From assembly GCF_013204885.1 (NCBI RefSeq), contig NZ_JABMKX010000003.1:372001-436000 (forward strand): 64,000 nt of DNA. The letters run 5' to 3'. Positions within the stretch are counted from its first letter, which is position 1; the number at the start of each line of letters is the position of its first letter. The DNA is from Paenibacillus tritici (GTDB lineage Bacteria; Bacillota; Bacilli; Paenibacillales; Paenibacillaceae). Both the position numbers and the translations under genes were made by a program. The notes under the pieces are model-generated. The model did not search any database. It had not been told where the DNA came from and saw nothing but the letters and a program-made list of their open reading frames with translations. Of the stretch, positions 25,229 through 35,018 are shown one piece after another.

Positions 25229-27204
25229 TATTTCTCCCCCAATGCTTGCCGTCCTGCTTCCAGTAAGGCAATGATTTTGTCGGTATCGTAGATACAGCCC
25301 TGCCAGGTTCCGCCGCTTGCCGCCTGAAGTGCAGCCCACAGCCGGGTATCATCCGGCAGGCCCGGATCTACTGCAAGGCCCGGATGCGGCGTCCGCGAAG
25401 CCAGAATCAAGGTGCCAGCTTCCTTGGACAACGGCTCTTCGCCTTCGCCCACCAGATTCACGCTTCCTTCCAGCCGCACCGTATCAATCAGTACCTCTAT
25501 CCAGTCATTATCCCGTAATTTGCCCAGGGGACCGCCCGCCAGCGCTTCCGGTCCCATATGACCGATACAAGCTCCGGTGGATACACCCGAGAACCGGGCA
25601 TCCGTGATCAGCGTGACATATTTGCCGTAAGGCAGATGCTTGAGCGCGGAGGTCAGCTGATAGGTCTCCTCCATGCCGGTCCCGCTGGGTCCACGGCCGA
25701 TGACTGCCAGAATATCTCCGGCCTGAACCATGCCCAGCTTGATGCTCCGGATGGCGGCTCTCTCTGTAGTGAACACCTTCACTCTGCCGGTATGGCGGTA
25801 GACTCCCTCACTGTCCAGGACGGCAGGATCAATAGCCGCCGACTTGATGACCGCTCCTTCGGGGCAGAGATTCCCGGTAGGGAATGTCATCGTGGAGGCC
25901 ATGCCCTGACGCTTGGCCTCTTCCGGGCTCATAATCACAGAATCCGGGTCTACTCCGTCCGCCTCCAGCAGCCGCTGCCGCATCTCCGTCCGGCGCTGCG
26001 AGGTCTCCCACCAGTCCAGATTCTCGCCCAGTGTCCGTCCCGTCACCGTAAGCACGGACTCGTCGATCAGCCCCAGCTTCCGCAGATGGAGCATCACTTC
26101 AGGAACGCCTCCTGCCAGGAACACGCGGATGGTCGGATGCGGCACCGGACCGTTCGGCAGGACACTGACGAGGCGGGGAACCATCCGGTTGATCCGGTTC
26201 CAGTCCTCAACCGTCGGAACCTTCAGACCTGCGGCATGGGCAATGGCCGGCAGATGCAGCAGCAGGTTCGTAGAGCCTCCGAAGGCGGCGTGCAGCACCA
26301 TGGCGTTCTGTATCGCCTGGTCCGTAAGAATATCACTCATTACTATCCCGTTCTGGTCCATCTGCTGAAGCGCCCGGGCGGACTGGCGGCCGATATTCTT
26401 CCAGACCGGCTGCCCCGAGGGCGACAAGGCCGAATGCGGCAGCGCCATGCCCAGCGCCTCTGCAATCACCTGGGCGGTTGCGGCAGTGCCGAGGAATTGA
26501 CAGCCGCCGCCCGGCGTCGCGCAGGCCCGGCAGCCAAGATCCGCCGCTTCTTCAAGGGATAGCTCCCCGTTGCTGTACCGCGCCCCGATACTCTGCACCT
26601 TCCCGGCATCCTCCCCGTCAACCGGCGGTAAGGTAACACCGCCGGGAACGATGATCCCCGGCAGCTTATGCATACCGGCAATAGCCAGCAGCATGGCGGG
26701 CAGGCCTTTATCGCAGGTGGCTACCCCGACCACACCCTTGCGGGTAGGCAGGGAACGAATCAGCCGCCGCAGCACTATGGCTGCATCATTCCGGTAGGGA
26801 AGGGAATCGAACATGCCCGTGGTTCCCTGGGAACGCCCGTCACAGGGATCGCTTACATAACCCGCGAACGGAATCCCCTCAATGGCCGTAATCTCCTCAG
26901 CGATCTCCTCCATCATTACGCCGATTTCCCAGTGGCCGGTGTGATACCCGAGCGCCAGCGGACTGCCGTCCTCGCGCCGGATTCCGCCCATCGTTCCGAG
27001 AATCAGATATTGCGGCCGGTTCAGCAAAAGCGGATTCCAGCCCATCCCCGCATTCTGTGTCATGCCGAAGATTTCACCGCTTGGGGCGTTCCGCAGCACC
27101 TCTCCGGTAATCGGCAATTGGCCTGCCGGTCCTTCGGCAGCGGTATGTACAGGGACAGCTTCAATAACGTCTTCCTTCATAAGCTCTTGCACCGTCAATC
27201 TCAT
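25228..27204 (-). CDS. yjhG: YjhG/YagF-type D-xylonate dehydratase (IlvD/Edd superfamily)
   Basis: A 658-residue Fe-S dehydratase. The length and segments [40 protein letters not shown] and [16 protein letters not shown] match the long YjhG/YagF branch rather than dihydroxyacid or phosphogluconate dehydratase; conserved Cys residues would hold the cluster. The reaction is D-xylonate to 2-keto-3-deoxy-D-xylonate. It lies 84 bases after the IclR gene, is coupled to the GH43 gene, and faces a YagE-like aldolase, so the Dahms-type xylonate route is nearly complete. No xylose dehydrogenase is visible. Another aldonate substrate remains possible. Confidence 0.88.
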   Translation of the reverse strand: MRLTVQELMKEDVIEAVPVHTAAEGPAGQLPITGEVLRNAPSGEIFGMTQNAGMGWNPLLLNRPQYLILGTMGGIRREDGSPLALGYHTGHWEIGVMMEEIAEEITAIEGIPFAGYVSDPCDGRSQGTTGMFDSLPYRNDAAIVLRRLIRSLPTRKGVVGVATCDKGLPAMLLAIAGMHKLPGIIVPGGVTLPPVDGEDAGKVQSIGARYSNGELSLEEAADLGCRACATPGGGCQFLGTAATAQVIAEALGMALPHSALSPSGQPVWKNIGRQSARALQQMDQNGIVMSDILTDQAIQNAMVLHAAFGGSTNLLLHLPAIAHAAGLKVPTVEDWNRINRMVPRLVSVLPNGPVPHPTIRVFLAGGVPEVMLHLRKLGLIDESVLTVTGRTLGENLDWWETSQRRTEMRQRLLEADGVDPDSVIMSPEEAKRQGMASTMTFPTGNLCPEGAVIKSAAIDPAVLDSEGVYRHTGRVKVFTTERAAIRSIKLGMVQAGDILAVIGRGPSGTGMEETYQLTSALKHLPYGKYVTLITDARFSGVSTGACIGHMGPEALAGGPLGKLRDNDWIEVLIDTVRLEGSVNLVGEGEEPLSKEAGTLILASRTPHPGLAVDPGLPDDTRLWAALQAASGGTWQGCIYDTDKIIALLEAGRQALGEK

Positions 27205-27288
27205 ATGAATTCCTTCTCTCCCTCAGAATGTAATGACACAGATGTCTATGACGCTTAAGATACCTAGACTCCTAAGACTCAAAAATAC

Positions 27289-28047
27289 TTAACACAACGA
27301 GAGCTTCCTCGCCAGCCGCTGCACCTCCCGGACCGCAGCCTCCTGCTTCGCGGTGAATGCATGCTGAAGCATTGAAGTGCTTACCGCAGCAATAACCTTG
27401 CCTGCGGCATCGAGAACCGGCGCAGCCACACAGCTGATGCCTTGAATAATCTCTTCCCGGTCCATGGCATAGCCGGACTGCCGAATACCGGCCAAGGCCG
27501 CTGTGAACGCAGGCCAGTCCGTCAGCGTGTGTGAGGTCACCGCAGATAAGCTTTTGCCGGGATAACGCCGTTCGAGTTCTTCCTCCGGCAGCAGCGCCAG
27601 CATCATCTTGCCCATCGCTGTCGCATGTGCCGGGAACCGCATCCCCGGACTGGACTCCAGTCTCACAAGGGATTGCCCCTCCTGCTTGGCCAGATAAATA
27701 ATCTCATTCCGGTCAAGCACCGATAGCTGAAAAGTCTCCCCCACCGCCCTGACACTCTGCACCGACTCTGCCAGGAACCGCTCCACGAGATTCGTGTTCT
27801 GCTTAAGAGATTCATTGTATACCGTGTTATAGTAGGACACTCCCGCACCAAGCGCATACCGCTCGCCCGCATCCTTCGCCACCCATTGCAGTGTTTCCAT
27901 CGTGCGCAGCAGCGAGAACATTGAGCTTTTGTTAATGCCCGTTTCCTCGCACAGGTCCGTCATTTTATGCGCTCCGGGCGTTCTTGAGATTGCTCTAAGA
28001 ATCAGATCAGCCCGTTCCAGCGCCGGAACCCAATACTTCTGGTCCAC
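27289..28047 (-). CDS. IclR-family regulator of xylonate genes
   Basis: A 252-residue protein with an N-terminal winged helix (ALERADLILRAISRTPGAHK, MTDLCEETGINKSSMFSLL) and a C-terminal IclR effector domain (GMRFPAHATAMGKMMLALLP and GYAMDREEIIQGISCVAAPV). Start is GTG at 28047 with GAGGGG 9 bases upstream. It precedes yjhG in the same direction and diverges from the yagE-like gene, so it is placed to control both arms. In Gram-negative bacteria IclR proteins (XynR, formerly YagI) regulate yag xylonate genes, a useful parallel; the effector here is unproven. Confidence 0.9.
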   Translation of the reverse strand: MDQKYWVPALERADLILRAISRTPGAHKMTDLCEETGINKSSMFSLLRTMETLQWVAKDAGERYALGAGVSYYNTVYNESLKQNTNLVERFLAESVQSVRAVGETFQLSVLDRNEIIYLAKQEGQSLVRLESSPGMRFPAHATAMGKMMLALLPEEELERRYPGKSLSAVTSHTLTDWPAFTAALAGIRQSGYAMDREEIIQGISCVAAPVLDAAGKVIAAVSTSMLQHAFTAKQEAAVREVQRLARKLSLC

Positions 28048-28091
28048 ACTTTCATTCCCCTCTCATAAATCCATTGATTAAGCCTTTCGAG

Positions 28092-28119
28092 TTCACTATA
28101 ATAATCATGTGTTTATAAT
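28092..28119 (+). promoter_or_regulatory. Promoter of the YagE-like aldolase gene
   Basis: TATAAT (28114-28119) with TTCACT (28092-28097, 4 of 6 consensus) 16 bases upstream, 24 bases before the ATG. No clear IclR operator was recognised. Confidence 0.55.
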
Positions 28120-28143
28120 ACCAAACCAGGAGGCAAAAATAAA

Positions 28144-29058
28144 ATGAAAATTGTCCACCCCACCGCAGGTGTAATTCCTCCCGTTCCCACGATTCTGGAT
28201 CAGTCCGGAAAATTCGACCGAGCCGGTATGAAGCTTCTGATTGACAGCCTGGTCTCAAAAGGGGTTCACGGTCTGTTTTTCCTTGGGACTGCCGGAGAAT
28301 TCAGCCTGTTCACCGCAGAGCAGCGCGAGGAGATCGCCGAGCTCTGCCTTGAATATACCGCTGGCCGCCTTCCGGCCTGGATCGGCACCGGCAGCAACAC
28401 GGTCTCCGAGACCCTCCGGCTGTCCCGCCATGCTGCTGAACACGGAGCAACCGGCATCGTCGTCATTAATCCGTATTACTATAAGCTGAGCGGAGACGCG
28501 CTGTTCGCACATTATGCTGCTATTCTGGAGGCGGTCGATGTGCCGCTCATGCTGTACAACTTCCCGGCGCTGACCGGCCAGGATCTGAGTCCTGCCTTCG
28601 TCAGCCGCCTTGCCGCAAAGTATCCGAATGTAGCCGGCATCAAGGAAACCGTGGACCAGCTAAGCCATATCCGGCAGATGATCATGCAGGTCAAGGCTGT
28701 GAGTCCTGACTTCTCCGTCTTGTGCGGCTTTGACGAATATTTGCTGCCAACACTGGCTGCCGGTGGAGACGGGGCGATCGCTGCCAGTGCAAACTTCGCT
28801 CCGCAGCTGATGCTTGGCGTGTACGACAGCTTCAAGAAGGGGGACCTGGCAGGCGTCCTTCAGTTCAACAAGCAGATCGTTGAAATTCCGGCGCTGTATG
28901 GCATAGATGATCCTTTCATCGCTTCTATCAAAGAAGCGGTTCGTCTATCCGGCGTCCAGGTATCCACCTACAGCCTGGCTTCACCGGGCGCTTGGAGTGC
29001 GGAGCATGAGCAGAGTCTGAAGGAGATTTTCAGCCGGGCGGGTATTGCTCAGGGCTAA
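28144..29058 (+). CDS. DHDPS-family aldolase, YagE-like (2-keto-3-deoxy-pentonate aldolase)
   Basis: A 304-residue class I aldolase of the dihydrodipicolinate synthase/KDG aldolase family. The barrel carries GLFFLGTAGEFSLF (carboxylate-binding loop), Tyr138 in LMLYNFP and the Schiff-base Lys167 in VAGIKET. Beside a YjhG-type dehydratase the expected reaction is cleavage of 2-keto-3-deoxy-D-xylonate to pyruvate and glycolaldehyde, as for E. coli YagE. AGGAGG lies 10 bases before the ATG. Sequence alone cannot exclude KDG or another substrate, and the uxuAB operon nearby would also benefit from a KDG-cleaving enzyme. Confidence 0.88.
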   Translation: MKIVHPTAGVIPPVPTILDQSGKFDRAGMKLLIDSLVSKGVHGLFFLGTAGEFSLFTAEQREEIAELCLEYTAGRLPAWIGTGSNTVSETLRLSRHAAEHGATGIVVINPYYYKLSGDALFAHYAAILEAVDVPLMLYNFPALTGQDLSPAFVSRLAAKYPNVAGIKETVDQLSHIRQMIMQVKAVSPDFSVLCGFDEYLLPTLAAGGDGAIAASANFAPQLMLGVYDSFKKGDLAGVLQFNKQIVEIPALYGIDDPFIASIKEAVRLSGVQVSTYSLASPGAWSAEHEQSLKEIFSRAGIAQG

Positions 29059-29079
29059 GTAGCGGGGGAAGCTGTGGAG

Positions 29080-30165
29080 ACTGCGGGAACGCCAGAGGAT
29101 GCCGGGGGAACGCCGGGGAGATGCCGAGGGAACGCCGGGGAGATGCCGAGGGAACACCTAAGGGATGCTGCCCCCGCCGCCCGCAAGCAAGTGGATAAAG
29201 GTAGCTTATTTTCTCGGTTTCGGCGGAATATGGGTAAGGAAGTGGATAAAGAGCATCTACTGGTGGCCGATTCAGCTACTTTGGGTGAAGTGCGAGGACT
29301 TAAGTGCTGTTTATCCAACTCCTGTTCTCGCAGCGTGGATTCGTTCATCAGCAAGTGGAGAAAATCCAACTGCTTACGTTGCAGCGTGAGAAACAGCACG
29401 AAATAGCGAGAAATAGCAGGAACATTTGTAACGGGCAACTTTAGATCCAATTAAGGGATGCTGAGGGAATGCCGGGGAGGATGCCGAGGGAACGCTGAAG
29501 CGCTACCGCCTCCCGCCCGCGAGCAAGTGGAAAAAGGTAGCTTATTTTCTCGATTTCGGCGGATTATGGGGAAGCAAGTGGATAAAGAGCATCTACTGAG
29601 AGTCGTTTCAGCTACTTTGGGTGAAGTGCGGTTATTTAAGTGCTGTTTAACCAACTCCTGTTCTCGCAACGTGGATTCGTTCATTAGCAAGTGGAGAAAA
29701 TCCAACTGCTTACGTTGCAGCGTGAGAAATAGCGAGAAATAGCAGGATCATTTGTAACGTGCAACTTTAGATCCAATTAAGGGATGCTGAGGGAATGCCG
29801 GGGAGGATGCCGAGGGAACGCCGGGGGGATGCCGAAGGAACGCTGAAGCGCTACCGCCCCCCGCCTGCAAGCAAATGGAAAAACGTATCTTAATCTCTCG
29901 GTTTCGGCGGATTGTGGGTAAGGAAGTGTATAAAGAGCATCTACTGGTGGCCGATTCAGCTACTTTGGGTGAAATGCGAGGATTTAAGTGCTGTTTATCC
30001 AACTCCTGTTCTCGCAGCGTGGATTCGTCCATCAGCAAGTGGAGAAAATCCAACTGCTTGCGTTGTAGCGCGAGAAACAGCGAGAAATAGAAATAAATAG
30101 AAAGAAATAGCGAGAAATAGCACGAAATAGCAGGAACATTTGTAAAGTGCAACCTATAAACCTAA
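29080..30165. repeat. Three copies of a ~0.3-kb intergenic repeat
   Basis: Copies begin around 29095, 29454 and 29780. The anchor GCAACTTTAGATCCAATTAA occurs at 29435 and 29761, 326 bases apart; copy 3 is longer because a short AGCGAGAAATAG motif is multiplied. Each holds a G-rich run (ATGCCGGGGA, ATGCCGAGGGAACGC), AAGTGGAtAAAGGTAGCTT, TTCGGCGGA, TTTGGGTGAA and CAAGTGGAGAAAATCCAACT. GTGGATAAA and TTTATCCA arms recur as inverted repeats. Short open frames here look artefactual: no consistent start or ribosome site. The gap between the aldolase and glycerate kinase genes is filled by this array. Confidence 0.85.
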
Positions 30166-30180
30166 AAATACTATAATTCC

Positions 30181-30211
30181 AAAAGACTGCCCCGGGAACC
30201 TTCCCGGGGCA
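30181..30211 (-). terminator. Intrinsic terminator of glycerate kinase gene
   Basis: TGCCCCGGGAA and TTCCCGGGGCA form a perfect 11-bp stem with a 2-base centre; on the minus strand it is followed by GTCTTTT. It lies 14 bases after the stop at 30226. Confidence 0.85.
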
Positions 30212-30225
30212 ATCCCATTCAAAAA

Positions 30226-31374
30226 TTAGTCCTGTTCGCTAAGCTTCAGTAATCTGGCGATGTTCTCGCAGGTGCGCTCGACGTTGGCCGGTCCTTCGGC
30301 CAGCAGCTTCTCCAGGCTTGATGCGCCCGGGACAATCCCGAAGATGGCGCCGATGCCTTCCGAGTAGAGCGGCTCAATGCCTTCGCCGATGTATCCGGCC
30401 AAGGCGATTACGGTCTTGCCGCTGGCTTTGGCGGTGCGGGCTACGCCATACGGGGTTTTGCCGAGTCTCGTCTGGAAGTCGATGCCCCCCTCGCCTGTAA
30501 ATACAAAGTCAGCTTCCACCAGCTTCTCTCTGAGTCCCGTATATTCAATCATCATTTCGATTCCCTTCTGCAGCGTCGCCTGCGTGAAGATCATAAGACC
30601 TGCACCAAGCCCCCCGGCTGCACCGGCTCCGGGAAGATCACGCACATCCTTGTGAAGCTGCTGCTTCACAACCGCCGCATAGTGGGCCAGATTGGTGTCG
30701 AGCTGCTGAACCATATCGGGCGTAGCCCCTTTTTGCGGACCAAATACGGCTGATGCTCCCTCGTCGCCGCAGAGCGGATTCGTCACATCACAGGCGACTA
30801 TTAGCTGGACCTGCTGCAATCTGGCATCAAGGGAGGTAATGTCGACTCTGGCCAGCCGGCCCAGACTGCCGCCTCCGCGCGGGAGCGGCTCTCCCGCTTC
30901 ATCCAGCAACCTCACCCCCAGCGCTTCGGCCATTCCTGCACCGCCGTCATTGGTTGCACTTCCGCCGATGCCGATAATAATTCTCCGGATGCCGCGGTCC
31001 AGACATTCCTGGATCAGCTCGCCCGTCCCATAAGTGGTGGTGACCAGTGGATTCCGCTCAGCCTTATCCACCAGCCCAATCCCGCTGGCCGAGGCCATCT
31101 CGATTGCCGCTGTCTGGCCGTCACCAAGAATTCCGTAGGCTGCCGTCACCGGCTGTCCCAGCGGCCCTGCTACCTGCGCATAGTGAATCTCTCCGCCGGA
31201 AGCATCGACAAGAGCCTGCACCGTCCCTTCTCCCCCATCTGCCATTGGGACATGTATATAGGATGCGCCTGGGTATATTTTGCGAAGTCCGGCTTCCATC
31301 GCCATACAAACTTCCTTCGCGCTCATACTCTCTTTGAAGGAATCGGGTGCCAGGACAAAGGTTCTCTCTTTCAT
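30226..31374 (-). CDS. glxK: Glycerate kinase (type 1)
   Basis: A 382-residue glycerate kinase that phosphorylates D-glycerate with ATP. Signature stretches are LAPDSFKESMSAKEVC, MADGGEGTVQALVD, IIIGIGGSATNDGGAGMAEA and GEGGIDFQTRLGKTPYGVAR. GAGGTG precedes the ATG at 31374. It stands alone between a repeat array and the divergent kinase gene at 31550. It may salvage C2/C3 products of the sugar-acid pathways nearby, for example after glyoxylate is converted to glycerate, but connecting enzymes are absent here. Confidence 0.93.
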   Translation of the reverse strand: MKERTFVLAPDSFKESMSAKEVCMAMEAGLRKIYPGASYIHVPMADGGEGTVQALVDASGGEIHYAQVAGPLGQPVTAAYGILGDGQTAAIEMASASGIGLVDKAERNPLVTTTYGTGELIQECLDRGIRRIIIGIGGSATNDGGAGMAEALGVRLLDEAGEPLPRGGGSLGRLARVDITSLDARLQQVQLIVACDVTNPLCGDEGASAVFGPQKGATPDMVQQLDTNLAHYAAVVKQQLHKDVRDLPGAGAAGGLGAGLMIFTQATLQKGIEMMIEYTGLREKLVEADFVFTGEGGIDFQTRLGKTPYGVARTAKASGKTVIALAGYIGEGIEPLYSEGIGAIFGIVPGASSLEKLLAEGPANVERTCENIARLLKLSEQD

Positions 31375-31505
31375 AACCGCACCTCATCTATGATATGGAT
31401 ATTATATTTCATCCCTTCATTATATTTCTCCCCAACCCTATAACAGAAGACAAAAAAAGCCAAATGAGTTACATTTATTAGCAGTAGTTATCACGATATA
31501 CTCTA

Positions 31506-31520
31506 CTGTAAGCGTTATCA
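31506..31520. promoter_or_regulatory. cre site (CcpA) before the two-component operon
   Basis: CTGTAAGCGTTATCA matches the cre consensus WTGNAANCGNWNNCW at every defined position but the first. A TATACT box (31497-31502) lies just upstream, so a bound CcpA complex would sit near the transcription start and repress while preferred sugars are present. Confidence 0.7.
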
Positions 31521-31549
31521 CAAAATCACATGCGGAGGGGATTCTATTC

Positions 31550-33340
31550 GTGTACACGCGTATCATCACCTTGATGAACAACCTGAAGCTCCGGACCAAG
31601 CTTTTCCTCTCATTCGGCTGCGTCGTCCTGGTTCCGGTGTTAATTGTGGGGGTGTTCCTGACCAGTGAGCTGCGGAATATGGCGATGAACAATGCGCTGA
31701 AGCAGATTACGGCCAACGTCGACCGGGTGAAAAAAAGAACCGGCGAGATGCTGAACGTTCCGCTGGACATCGCTTACCGTCTATCCAACGACAGCCGGCT
31801 GGAGGAGGCCGCGAACCACCGCTATGAATCGGTCTACGATGTGGTGCAGGCCTATTGGGATTATCCCGACTTCCGGGATTTTGTCCGCCTGTACAATGAA
31901 ATCTCCAGCATCCGGCTGTACATCGACAACCCGACGGTGCTGAATAACTGGGAGTTCCTCCAGGCTGATCCGTCCGTCACACAGGAGCCCTGGTACCAGC
32001 TTGCCCTCGCCCAGAAAGGACTGGTCTTCTGGAATTATATCCGCGACAACCGCAACGGGCAGTATTATCTCAGCCTGATCCGCAAGGTGGATTTCCTGAA
32101 GCAGCGGACCACCGGCGTACTGATCGTGAATGTCAACTCGAACCAGCTTAACAGTATCCTGAACCAGGAGACCTTCGAGACGATTATTGTCGATGAGAAT
32201 GACAACATCGTCGCCTCCAACCGTGCGGATACGCTTGGCAAGACACTGGGCGACATCAACCTCCAGCCGCTGTCCTCCCTTACCGGACATGGACTGGCGG
32301 ACATAACGATTGACGGCAAGCCCTCCAAAATGCTGATTGATGACTGGCATCCCGGAGGGAGCCTGAACAGCCTGCGGATTATCTCGATATTCTCGGTAGA
32401 GGATATTGTGGGCGAGCCCAACCGGATTATCTCCCTGGCCTCATCCGTCATCCTCTCCTCCCTCTTTCTCGCAATCATCCTAATCTACTACTTCTCCCGG
32501 CTGCTCACCGGACGGATGCTGCACTTAAGCAAGCATATCTCTAAGGTCGCCTCCGGGAATCTGGCAGCAAGGCTTGTGATCGACGGCAAAGATGAGATCG
32601 GCCAGCTGGCCCGGCAATTCAACCATATGGTGCGCAATATCAACGACCTGATGAGTGAGGTGCAGGAGTCCAACCGGCAGAAGAATGCCATCGAGCTGAA
32701 GCAGAATGAGATCAAATTCAAGATGATGGCCAGCCAGATCAACCCCCACTTCCTGTTCAATGCCCTGGAATCCATCCGCATGAAGGCCCACACCCGCGGC
32801 CAGACCGATATTGCACAGGTTGTCCGGCTGCTGGGCAAGATGATGCGCAAAAACTTAGAGGTCGCCGGCGGCAGGATCACCCTGCAAAGTGAGCTGGAGA
32901 CCGTCAATTGCTATCTGGTGATCCAGAAATTCCGCTACAATGACCGGCTTGCCTACGAATTGTATGTAGATCCGGCAGCGAACGGGGTCCGGATTCCGCC
33001 ACTGATTATCCAGCCGCTGGTGGAGAACTGTGTCATTCATGGTCTGGAGGACCGGATGGACGGCGGCATGGTCAGGGTCGATATCCGGGTGGAGGATGAT
33101 CTTCTGAAGGTTCAGGTATCGGATAACGGAGTCGGCATCTCCGACGCGCGGCTTGATGAACTCCGCGAGATGCTGGACAACAAGGATGACTATGAGTCCC
33201 ACAGCATTGGAATGCGTAACATTCATCTGCGGCTGAAGCTGACCTACGGCCCGGAATGCGGGCTGATTCTGGCCAGCCAGAGCGGATACGGCACACAGAT
33301 TAGCTTCGCCATCCCTTTAAGGAGTGATTCCTATGTATAG
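31550..33340 (+). CDS. YesM-type sensor histidine kinase
   Basis: A 596-residue membrane kinase: a short cytoplasmic start, TM1 about residues 17-39, an extracellular sensing domain, TM2 about 290-312, a HAMP linker, a His_kinase domain with MMASQINPHFLFNALESIRM (His near residue 399), and an ATPase domain ending with an N box (PLIIQPLVENCVIHG) and VQVSDNGVGIS. Start is GTG at 31550 with GGAGGGG 9 bases upstream. It overlaps the response-regulator gene by 8 bases and the pair precedes a sugar importer, so it probably senses the importer's sugar or a bound binding protein. Confidence 0.94.
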   Translation: MYTRIITLMNNLKLRTKLFLSFGCVVLVPVLIVGVFLTSELRNMAMNNALKQITANVDRVKKRTGEMLNVPLDIAYRLSNDSRLEEAANHRYESVYDVVQAYWDYPDFRDFVRLYNEISSIRLYIDNPTVLNNWEFLQADPSVTQEPWYQLALAQKGLVFWNYIRDNRNGQYYLSLIRKVDFLKQRTTGVLIVNVNSNQLNSILNQETFETIIVDENDNIVASNRADTLGKTLGDINLQPLSSLTGHGLADITIDGKPSKMLIDDWHPGGSLNSLRIISIFSVEDIVGEPNRIISLASSVILSSLFLAIILIYYFSRLLTGRMLHLSKHISKVASGNLAARLVIDGKDEIGQLARQFNHMVRNINDLMSEVQESNRQKNAIELKQNEIKFKMMASQINPHFLFNALESIRMKAHTRGQTDIAQVVRLLGKMMRKNLEVAGGRITLQSELETVNCYLVIQKFRYNDRLAYELYVDPAANGVRIPPLIIQPLVENCVIHGLEDRMDGGMVRVDIRVEDDLLKVQVSDNGVGISDARLDELREMLDNKDDYESHSIGMRNIHLRLKLTYGPECGLILASQSGYGTQISFAIPLRSDSYV

Positions 33341-34931
33341 CGTGTTAATTGTTGATGATGAATTGTCTATCCGTGAAGGACTTGTCACTCTGCTGGACTG
33401 GGAGAGCCTGGGCTTCCGGGTGGTGGACACGGCGGCCAACGCGATTGAAGCCAGGCATAAGGTCGAGCTGTACTCCCCGGATCTGATGATTGTGGATATC
33501 CGTATGCCCGGGAAGGACGGTCTGGAATTGATCGGGGAGCTGCGGGAGGATCAGGCGGATCTGCATATCCTCATCCTGAGCGGCTACGCCGACTTCAGCT
33601 ATGCCAAGCGTGCGCTATCCTACAATATCGACAACTATCTGCTTAAGCCGGTGGACGAAGATGAACTGCAGGTGTATCTCACCAACCTGTCCGGCATACT
33701 GGACGCGCGGACTACAGACCGCAAGAATCATGCTGCCGTTAAGGTCTGGAGCCGGGAGATGCTCGCCCAATCCCTGCTGATGGAGAGCAGCGTGCAGCCC
33801 GCACCCGCTCTGATGGAGTCAGCTCAGCAATCGGGGCTGCTCTGGGATTCCTATCAGGTTGTCCTGATCCGGCTGCTGCTGCAGGATCATGCGGACAACG
33901 GGCCTTCCAGCAGCGTCAAGTCCAGGCTTGCCGTAAGCTTCGAGGAGAACAACTGGGGCATTGTATTCTCACTGGATTCTTATCTCGGCGTACTGCTTCA
34001 GCCCTCTTATCAGAAGGAGCTTGTAAGCAAATTAATGGCCCAGCATATCCGTGAAGCCGCTGCCGCAGAGGGGCTGGAGTGTATCATCACCGCCGGGGAC
34101 AGGGTGGATAGTCTGGGCGGACTCCCGGTCTCCCATCAGTCGGCGCTGGCCCGGATGAAGGAGCATTTCTTCTATGATGAGCCGGGGATGATCGGCCCGG
34201 ATTCTCTGAAGCTGAAGCTGGGGCCGCCTGCGAATCCCCAGGATACGGAGAACCGCCTAGCCCCGGTGATGGACCGGCTGTATTTCGCCATGGATACCGG
34301 TAACCTGAGTGCGATCCCTTCCCTGATTCAGGAAGCAGGCGGCCTCATGACGGCTGCCGGATGGTCCGAGATGGCGGTGAAATCCTACTATGTCCGGGCA
34401 GTCACTTCAATATCGGGCAAGCTCTCTGTTCATTATAAGGAGCTGGGCCTTGCCCAGACCCGAATGGACGGACAAATCCAGCAAATCTACAGACATACCT
34501 CTCTCCCCCAGCTCCAGCGTTATATCTCTGGTCTGCTGGAGCAATATGCAGCCGGGATTACCCGTGACGATATGGATGTGCTGATGAAGCGGATGGTCGA
34601 TCTGATCCACCGGCATTTTGACGAGAATCTGAAGCTGGAGACTCTGGCAGATGTATTCGCCTACAGCAGTGCCTACCTTGGCAAGCTGTTCAAGAACAGC
34701 ATGGGCTGCTCCTTCAACACTTATCTGGATACCATCCGTATAGAGAAGGCCAAGGAGCTGCTGGATCAAGGCTCCAAAATCCATCAGGCGGCCAGCAAGG
34801 TCGGGTTCAGCGATGTCGATTATTTTCGTGAGAAGTTCAAAAAAATAGCAGGAATCTCTCCCTCCGCTTACCGGAGAAAAGACACGGAGCATGAAAATGA
34901 CCTTTCAGAAAGCGCTTACGAAAATAACTGA
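33333..34931 (+). CDS. YesN-type response regulator with AraC DNA-binding domain
   Basis: A 532-residue regulator: receiver domain (IVDDELSIREG; phospho-acceptor Asp55 in MIVDIRMPGKDG; switch Lys in NYLLKPVDED), a long central region, and a C-terminal AraC double helix-turn-helix (LETLADVFAYSSAYLGKLFK and KIHQAASKVGFSDVDYFREK). ATG at 33333 has AAGGAG 8 bases upstream. Partner of the 31550 kinase; likely activates the importer genes at 35019-38718. A degenerate cre-like sequence lies in its final codons. Confidence 0.94.
   Translation: MYSVLIVDDELSIREGLVTLLDWESLGFRVVDTAANAIEARHKVELYSPDLMIVDIRMPGKDGLELIGELREDQADLHILILSGYADFSYAKRALSYNIDNYLLKPVDEDELQVYLTNLSGILDARTTDRKNHAAVKVWSREMLAQSLLMESSVQPAPALMESAQQSGLLWDSYQVVLIRLLLQDHADNGPSSSVKSRLAVSFEENNWGIVFSLDSYLGVLLQPSYQKELVSKLMAQHIREAAAAEGLECIITAGDRVDSLGGLPVSHQSALARMKEHFFYDEPGMIGPDSLKLKLGPPANPQDTENRLAPVMDRLYFAMDTGNLSAIPSLIQEAGGLMTAAGWSEMAVKSYYVRAVTSISGKLSVHYKELGLAQTRMDGQIQQIYRHTSLPQLQRYISGLLEQYAAGITRDDMDVLMKRMVDLIHRHFDENLKLETLADVFAYSSAYLGKLFKNSMGCSFNTYLDTIRIEKAKELLDQGSKIHQAASKVGFSDVDYFREKFKKIAGISPSAYRRKDTEHENDLSESAYENN
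34906..34920. promoter_or_regulatory. Possible cre-like site before the importer operon
   Basis: CAGAAAGCGCTTACG has the AANCGN core and a palindromic AAGCGCTT but misses two consensus positions. It overlaps the end of the response-regulator gene about 100 bases before the permease gene. Weak. Confidence 0.35.
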
Positions 34932-35018
34932 TTCCCCCCTGTTTTTACACTTAAATCTTCGGGTGTTCCCTGGCCTGCCGGGAGATTATGATAAAGCTAT
35001 ATCGAAGGAGGGACATAA

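Noticed and set aside
29055-30152. Short similar open frames on both strands of the ~0.3-kb repeat
   Set aside because: Similarity follows from DNA duplication; starts are inconsistent, ribosome sites are absent and both strands are equally open.
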